Source: Entrophospora sp. SA101 | Lineage: Eukaryota > Glomeromycota > Glomeromycetes > Entrophosporales > Entrophosporaceae | Reading direction: 5' to 3' | NCBI GenBank assembly: GCA_958430865.1 | Contig: CAUDNR010000125.1 | Span: forward strand, 48,614-60,546 | DNA length: 11,933 bases | Part shown: positions 6,925 to 11,933 of the stretch, piece by piece | Layout: every line of letters begins with the position of its first letter | Position numbering within the stretch: position 1 is the first letter of the stretch | Notes under the pieces: model-generated | Told to the model about the DNA's origin: nothing | The model's input: the letters and a program-made list of their open reading frames with translations, nothing else | Database searches by the model: none | Position numbers and translations under genes: made by a program

Positions 6925-7700
6925 ATTGCCCATTTCCCATTTTTTTATTAAGGGCTAAAAACTTTATCATTTATAATCCTTATGGTAGATTTAAAAAAGA
7001 ATACATCAACCATATGACCCACACAATCTACACTGTTTTTTTATAGAGTTTTTAATCAATCCAAAATTACCATCACATTTGAATTTGATATGTCCAAGAA
7101 TGAAATTCAATTCAACACTTTCATAACTACCACATATAAATAAAATCAAATAGTACATTATTTTTATTTTGTCCAACATTTTCACAAGTAATCTTTAAAT
7201 ACTTCCTATAATTTTGTCTTCATCAAGTACATAATTAATTTGTTCTCTTACTGCCTTATCTTGAATGCCAAATAAATGGACTTTATGTGGACCAAGATAA
7301 TAGATCTTACTTGTTGATCATAATGGGGTGCATGAACATTTTGAGCCCAATCATATCTATAATGAGCAGTAGCCTTAATACTGCTTTACCATTAGAAAAG
7401 TTTTGGTCAACAAGTTTTCTGCCAATTTGGTGATTTTTATTATAATGATTTCTTTCTAATTTGGCCTTGGACAAATGTTCTTTAAATTTTGAGTAAATCC
7501 TTTGCTTCATCCTCTTGACGAGAATTGTAATGTAAACCATTTCGAAAATGTTGACAAGTATCACACAAGTTAGTCCTTGGACTCAAATTTAAATTTCTAG
7601 TATTAGCTAATATCACAGCCTTCTGAATGCATAGATTTCAAATTATTATCTTCTTCCAGACCAGCAAGAAAATCTCTGTGCACTGATTTATGAAGAGAGA
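6925..7700 (-). pseudogene. DUF7869-type DDE-like transposase remnant (copy B)
   Basis: On the minus strand, through several frameshifts, the order is: SVHRDFLAGLEEDNN; LSPRTNLCDTCQHFRN with a CxxC pair (7565-7554); KFKEHLSKAKLERNHYNKN (family HLxxAxxxRxxY); HYRYDWAQNVHAPHYDQQV; YLGPHKVHLFGIQDKAVREQ with INYVLDED; CENVGQNKNN (7157-7174, family DNCxGQNKNN); ILGHIKFKCDGNFGLIK (7060-7095, family GHTKFxPDxxFGLxK); and GHMVDVFF. This is the full conserved order of a DUF7869 domain, thought to be an RNase H-like transposase. The usual Asp before N-GQNKNN is Glu here. The frame changes repeatedly and there are several stops, so it is dead. Unassigned coding-like DNA on the same strand upstream (8001-9199) may be its N-terminal part. 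Confidence 0.75.
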
Positions 7701-7823
7701 TCCTAAGAAATGGCACAATGATTGATGGTGGTCAATTTAAGTCTAGACCATGATTGTTTTTTATCAAAATAAGACAAACTGGTACCTATATTTCATTAGA
7801 TAAGAGAGAAATGCCAATCAAAG

Positions 7824-7850
7824 AATCATTTTTATCAATAAAAAATGATT
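7824..7850. repeat. Perfect 10-bp inverted repeat, 7-nt loop
   Basis: AATCATTTTT and AAAAATGATT. It lies in AT-rich DNA between two coding relics, with no U-tract or gene end nearby to suggest a terminator. Confidence 0.6.
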
Positions 7851-8000
7851 TCTACCTTATCTTTATATATAAATAATTATGTATCTTAGTTAAATAAAAA
7901 ATAAAATAAACAAACATGACATAACCTTTTATTACTTTAATCCTTTCCTTGAACATGAATTCCTCCATATACTACACATTCATTACAATGTTTATAATGA

Positions 8001-8435
8001 TTATTCAATACATTTGATGTTATCATTGACATAATAAACAATTGCATCACTTGAGTAATAATAATACAAAAACAATGCAGAAATGAAACTTTTAATAATG
8101 TGTCTATCCATGTCACTGTGGCTCACAAAAATAAAATAAATAGTAGGTTTGCCTTCAGCAACTTTTTAAACTAATTTTTGAGTTTCAAAAGGAAACTCTA
8201 ATAAATAGTTCCATCCTTCCTTGGACCATTGTATAGCTCCTTAAAATGAATAATAAATCTGACGTTGATCACAGGTATCAGATTTAATTAATTTTCCTAT
8301 CACAAACATGTAGTTATATGCCTTTGCATGCCTCATAACCATGGAAATTTTTCCATAGGCAAGGTCCCCCGCATGTTTGAAGGCTTTGGACAAGTGGAAC
8401 TTCCACATAGACCTTATCTTCCCTTCAGACAGTTG
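8001..8435 (-). pseudogene. Unassigned coding relic
   Basis: One minus-strand frame runs 145 codons with only two internal stops (TAA at 8241-8243 and 8166-8168), ending at a TAA at 8001-8003. It includes GKIRSMWKFHLSKAFKHAGD, KISMVMRHAKAYNYMFVIGK, IQWSKEGWNYLLEFPFETQK and KPTIYFIFVSHSDMDRHIIK. So long a frame is unlikely by chance in DNA this AT-rich, and the residues are well mixed and protein-like. I do not recognise the family. It lies about 300 bp upstream, on the same strand, of the DUF7869 relic and could be part of the same element. Confidence 0.45.
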
Positions 8436-9199
8436 TCATATGAATTTATCACCGATGAGAATCAGCATTTGTGAGATGTAAATTCTGCAAACTGGGTTGT
8501 TGTTTTGGATTTTCCCTGAATTCAGAGTTTTGAGTCCCGAGTTGCTGTTTTGTTGTGGTACATCTACTCGTCAAAAAAGCACAAGTTCCCATCTCATTTG
8601 AAAAATAAATTCAGTGAATCAAATAAAAATCAAAGAAAAGTTAATTTATTGGACATACCAACTAGAATTTGAGCTATTTTATTTTATGGCTTTCCTCTTG
8701 ATGCCAGAGATCTTGGTGACAAGGTATCTCAACATGGAAGATATCCAGCAGGCTTTTTCGAAGGAATGGAGCCCAAATGCAATTTCAAAGTCCCCAACCA
8801 TACTCTGAATTGCAAACTCCTGGGCTATAACAAGTTGCAGGTTCACTTAATATTACAATTCTTCAAAATTCAGCAGCCTCCCAAGTTACAATTTCTTGGC
8901 CACAGACCCATATTTACTCTATAGGATTGTTACCGGCAACCTGTTGTTGATCTTTCTAGTCAGGTACTGAAAGGGAAGATTAGGATCATAAAGCGTCCTT
9001 GACAACAATGCAGCTTTGATAAATTCCAGACCATGCGGCCCCCCCTGGAATTTAGTTGCATCTATCGTTGGGCGTAGCAGGTTAGATTAGCCTTATGTAC
9101 ACAAGGAAGATTGAGAATGGCTGTAGTAGCATCTTGACATAATCTAATATTTGTAAATTTCCAATCATCAAATGTTTCGTCATTAGTGTTTCCAAATCG
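8436..9199 (-). pseudogene. GC-richer decayed coding-like region, unassigned
   Basis: This stretch is visibly less AT-rich than its surroundings. Minus-strand open blocks include 9062-9199 (FGNTNDETFDDWKFTNIRLC, then ILNLPCVHKANLTCYAQR) and, in another frame, 8919-9086 (IDATKFQGGPHGLEFIKAAL, then PNLPFQYLTRKINNRLP). The plus strand also carries an 83-codon frame without an ATG at 8673-8924 (LDARDLGDKVSQHGRYPAGF, then NCKLLGYNKLQVHL). The true strand is therefore not settled; I favour minus because the neighbouring relics are on minus. No domain is recognised. It could be one decayed transposon protein or a mixture. Confidence 0.35.
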
Positions 9200-9544
9200 T
9201 CAGGAGCCATTTTCCATCTTCAACAGTCATGTTGCCTTTCTTTGCCCTTACCATTTCTTAATATTAATAATGATTATACCAATCATTCGTTATCATGATA
9301 GAAGAATCTTAATAAGTACCTAGAGGCAATGACAAATTCCATTCATGTTTATAAAAAAAATATATCAATACAAAAAACACCTTTGGTCATTAACAAATAA
9401 CAGTTCTCCTTCAGAACCATACCATATCAAGTAACGACACTTACTGTACATTTACTGATGAATGAATTACTGGCTCACGCGTCTTGGACTCTAATTATGC
9501 TAGTATTAGGGTTGTACAAAATTTTGATTTTTTTTTTTGAACGC

Positions 9545-9641
9545 GAATCAAAAAAAATAAAAACTGATCAGATTAAAAAATAAAAATAAAAGCTGATTAA
9601 TATAGATTGATTAAAAAAAATAATAAAAACTGATCAAATCA
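9545..9641. repeat. Imperfect A-rich repeats ending in CTGATC/CTGATT
   Basis: Three related units of about 26-37 bp (starting at 9545, 9571 and 9605) each go from GATT or GAATC through an A-rich tract to (A/G)CTGAT(C/T)A. Confidence 0.5.
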
Positions 9642-9888
9642 TTTAATTTTAATTTAAAAAAAAAAAAAAGTTTGCAGTAAACAAAAAGAATAGAAGAGAA
9701 AAAGAGAGAATGCATTGGTCGAGTAAATATTGTTTGAGAATGGTTGTTTTTTTTTACAAGTTATCCTAGTTATTTATAAATTTCATTTTTATTTACTTAA
9801 TATTAGCGAAAATGAATTTAATGGAAAAGAAAACGTCTTGCAAAGCTTCGTCCTAAATGTTCAACGGTAAAATATTAAATAATAAATG

Positions 9889-9904
9889 TTTAAGCATGCT
9901 TAAA
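9889..9904. repeat. Perfect 16-bp palindrome
   Basis: TTTAAGCATGCTTAAA. Isolated, in AT-rich DNA. Confidence 0.8.
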
Positions 9905-10305
9905 TAATAATATTAACAATATTCATGATTATTATATGTATAGAAAAAAAAGAAAATATTGAATGTACAATGCCACAAAAAACGTTCTTGATTGATAGAT
10001 CTGAAGTTAATGAATTGCATCACATGTTTATAAATATCAGAATGTAAATATCATAAAATATCATTGTTTAATCATTTATAATTGATTGAACACTTATTCA
10101 TATATGATTGTTTACTTAAATAAAAAGGTTTATAATATTGAGATTTCAATTTTTCCCAAATGTAATTGTCCTCCCGATTTTACAAAAGATAAATTAAAAA
10201 TTCCTTAATTTTTTTTTAAAAAGACAAACAAGCGATATTTCGTTTTATTTATTTCTTCCACATTCTAAATACTAGGAGATCTTTGTAAAAATGTTGCAAG
10301 TTAAT

Positions 10306-10326
10306 AATAATGATAATATCATTATT
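10306..10326. repeat. Perfect 10-bp inverted repeat, 1-nt centre
   Basis: AATAATGATA, A, TATCATTATT. Simple AT-rich composition makes chance occurrence plausible. Confidence 0.6.
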
Positions 10327-10488
10327 CTTTCTACAATTATTCTCACTATTTCTTGATAAATATAAATAGTTTTTTATCTATTTGAAGATTCTCAGAGTCA
10401 ATTTTGATAGTAACTACATCTATCAAAAAATATTATTACTAGAGTGATTTCATTAAAGATGGGAACCGTAATTCATTTTTTATATGCC

Positions 10489-10518
10489 GCAATTAGTTGC
10501 AACTAGTCGCAATTAATT
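10489..10518. repeat. Three 10-bp tandem units (GCAAYTARTY)
   Basis: The units are GCAATTAGTT, GCAACTAGTC and GCAATTAATT. The first junction forms the palindrome TAGTTGCAACTA. A similar GCAATTAATTGA(C/G)GAG sequence occurs once more near 1814-1829. Confidence 0.65.
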
Positions 10519-11037
10519 GAGGAGCCACCTTTAGATTTCATTCACATCAACAGAAAAACTCGCAAGAATCTGGGTGTTTTTTGACATCCAATTGATAATG
10601 AAATATTTGAGGCATAATGTTGCAAAAAATCTAGAAAATAGTAATGTTAGCCGTTTAACAAATGAGTTAACGTGACACTTTGTGCCTTTGAAAAGGGTTT
10701 TTTTTTTAAAATTCCTATTATAATAATTGTAATAAATATTTCTAAACATACACTTTTCTTAATTTATTAAAATATATAGAAATCTATTAATTTCCTCAAA
10801 GTATACCATTCCTAAAATCAAAGATATTTATATACTAGGAGTTCAAACTTTTTTTTGACTTATAGTGGCTAAAGCATCAAGACCATCTGTTGGTATTTTA
10901 CCTTGTTTATTTGTTGCACTCGCTGCATTAAAAGATACTCGAAATATTCAGAGAGCCGGTTGAAACAATACTTCTAAAGTGAAAACATATTAGACAAAAC
11001 GTATTACAGTACGTAACAAAAAAAAAATGATGATTAT
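10519..11037. other. Stretch before the duplicated hAT segment, no supported gene
   Basis: A minus-strand frame at 10531-10749 and a 46-codon plus-strand frame at about 10537-10674 overlap each other; neither matches a known family. Around 10852-10940 a 33-codon minus-strand frame ends SATNKQGKIPTDGLDALATI before SQKKV and a stop, which looks protein-like but is too short to name. An A-run at 11018-11027 lies just before the start of the duplicated segment. Confidence 0.35.
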
Positions 11038-11753
11038 TGATTTGATGTAAAATTATGTACAAATTTGATAATGACAACCGTCAAGTGTCACATAAATTCA
11101 ATACTTTAAGTGTTGGTTCATCATTAATTTCCTGCATCAATTTTGTCTTTTATGCGATCTAGAAAAATATGAATATAAATTTTGTAATATTTTTGAAAAT
11201 ATCTACTTCATCATAAGCATCCTTTCCAGCTAAATGAAGCCAATGTGATATACAATAAAAGGATTGATTTTTTAAATCTTGTAACAACACCACTTTTATT
11301 TCCTGTCATATTGAAGCCTCATCATTTCCAAAATGAGTTGTTTTGTGATATGATATTTCATTTAAAATACAAAATGATAAGATTTGGTTATAAATATTTT
11401 CTGCAATGGTAGATTCTAGATTAATCATGCTCAAATATCTCATACAAGGAATATTATTGACAATATATTTTCCCACAATTGCTAAATATTTATTATTATC
11501 ATTATTGTTGGCTTCATCAATTATTATACTCCAATAAATTGAGGAATTCAATTCTTCAAAAAATGATTTGTTATTACAGAAGCTATACTATCCAAAAAAC
11601 CAAAAGCATATTTAGGATTTGTATAGTTCCCATATGTTGATCTAGGAGTAGATGTTTTTCTAAAGCAGCAGGTTTCAGAATAGAAGTTTTCAGTAATTAT
11701 TAATTTATTATTATATACAAATTGTAATGTCATTAATTTACATAGATCAGGAT
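11038..11753 (-). pseudogene. hAT transposase remnant, copy 2
   Basis: I found no difference from 4886-5601, including the frameshift between the KN end of the first block and SIYWSIIIDEANN, and the same TGA stop in the DTRWLS motif. It begins abruptly within the sequence encoding the segment after DTRWLS (an LSNLxxNLHQIM-like run) and lacks the C-terminal blocks that copy 1 retains down to about 4530. Because both copies share every disabling change, copy 2 was made from an already dead element by DNA duplication, not by transposition of an active one. Confidence 0.85.
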
Positions 11754-11755
11754 TA

Positions 11756-11837
11756 AGGTTTCCGGTCCAAACTGTTTTCTCAAAGCCCAAACTAGTTTGG
11801 GCAATTTGGGCTTCTCGGCATTTTTTATAAACATGAA
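11756..11837. mobile_element. Truncated second copy of the TA-flanked MITE
   Basis: It begins with AGGTTTCCGG after TA (11754-11755) and includes the 18-bp palindrome (11785-11802). It matches copy 1 fully to 11816, then falls to 19 of 23 identical bases (11817-11839) before similarity ends. No right terminal repeat follows. Confidence 0.7.
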
Positions 11838-11933
11838 CAGTGTTGAAAATTCAATCGGGGGTGTCACGTTGCACAAATTATGTGCACGTCTATTTTTTTA
11901 ATTAAAAAGAATTATTTATTTATTATTTTATAA
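11838..11933. mobile_element. Possible end of another transposon, cut by the window edge
   Basis: Similarity to the MITE stops where CAGTGTTGAAAATTCAATCG begins, followed by GGGGGTGTCACGTTGCAC. A CAGTG start is common at hAT termini, and the GC content rises sharply. The stretch also contains the stem TGCACA/TGTGCA around AATTA. The other end, if any, lies outside the window, so this is a suggestion only. Confidence 0.3.

Larger units (their letters stand above)
9200..10488. other. AT-rich stretch without a supported gene
   Basis: No coding block of any length is supported on either strand. Poly-A and poly-T runs and small palindromes are listed separately. At 9507-9545 the sequence GGGTTGTACAAAATTTTG followed by poly-T and GAACGCG resembles a transposon end, but I found no inverted partner. 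Confidence 0.45.

Noticed and set aside
7307..7564. 85-codon minus-strand frame as a gene
   Set aside because: Only its middle (KFKEHLSKAKLERNHY) belongs to the DUF7869 protein. Both sides are out of frame relative to conserved blocks.
1..11933. CRISPR array, prokaryotic operon, phage or rRNA
   Set aside because: No regularly spaced repeats, no ribosome-binding-site/ORF organisation and no rRNA-like segments; introns and hAT relics indicate a eukaryotic nuclear genome.

Overview
This is an AT-rich eukaryotic window, roughly three quarters A+T by eye. It is best explained as repeat-rich DNA of a fungus. The only gene I can build has two short introns (80 and 95 nt) with GTATGT donors and CTTAC branch-like sites, which is a fungal style. 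The wreckage is dominated by hAT and DUF7869-type transposases, the mix I would expect in an arbuscular mycorrhizal fungus (Rhizophagus and relatives). That placement is inference; Hydra and other AT-rich, hAT-rich genomes are not excluded. Nothing bacterial or phage-like is present.

Layout. Positions 314-1024 (minus) hold a broken coiled-coil gene or two adjacent ones. Positions 1314-1575 (plus) hold the C-terminal dimerisation region of a hAT transposase, with two tryptophan codons apparently turned into stops and two frameshifts. Positions 2409-2835 (minus) hold the one plausibly intact gene, a three-exon, 83-residue membrane protein. Positions 3903-4136 (minus) are a DUF7869-type transposase fragment, overlapped and followed by a dense cluster of hairpins and 11-bp repeats.

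The centre is a nested transposon block. A decayed hAT transposase (4530-5603, minus) is interrupted by a 240-bp terminal-inverted-repeat element flanked by TA (5604-5843). Beyond it lies a 661-bp non-autonomous hAT element with imperfect terminal inverted repeats and a perfect 8-bp target-site duplication (6152-6812). A second DUF7869 remnant follows (6925-7700), then 1.2 kb of decayed coding-like DNA I cannot name (8001-9199).

The right third (9200-11037) is AT-rich and essentially empty apart from small palindromes and tandem repeats. At 11038 a 779-bp stretch of the central hAT plus the start of its inserted element reappears with no difference I can find, 6,152 bp away. It breaks off inside the inserted element, beside what looks like the end of yet another transposon.

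No operon, defence island, CRISPR array or RNA gene was found. No new multi-gene system is visible; the noteworthy content is transposon structure and recent rearrangement.
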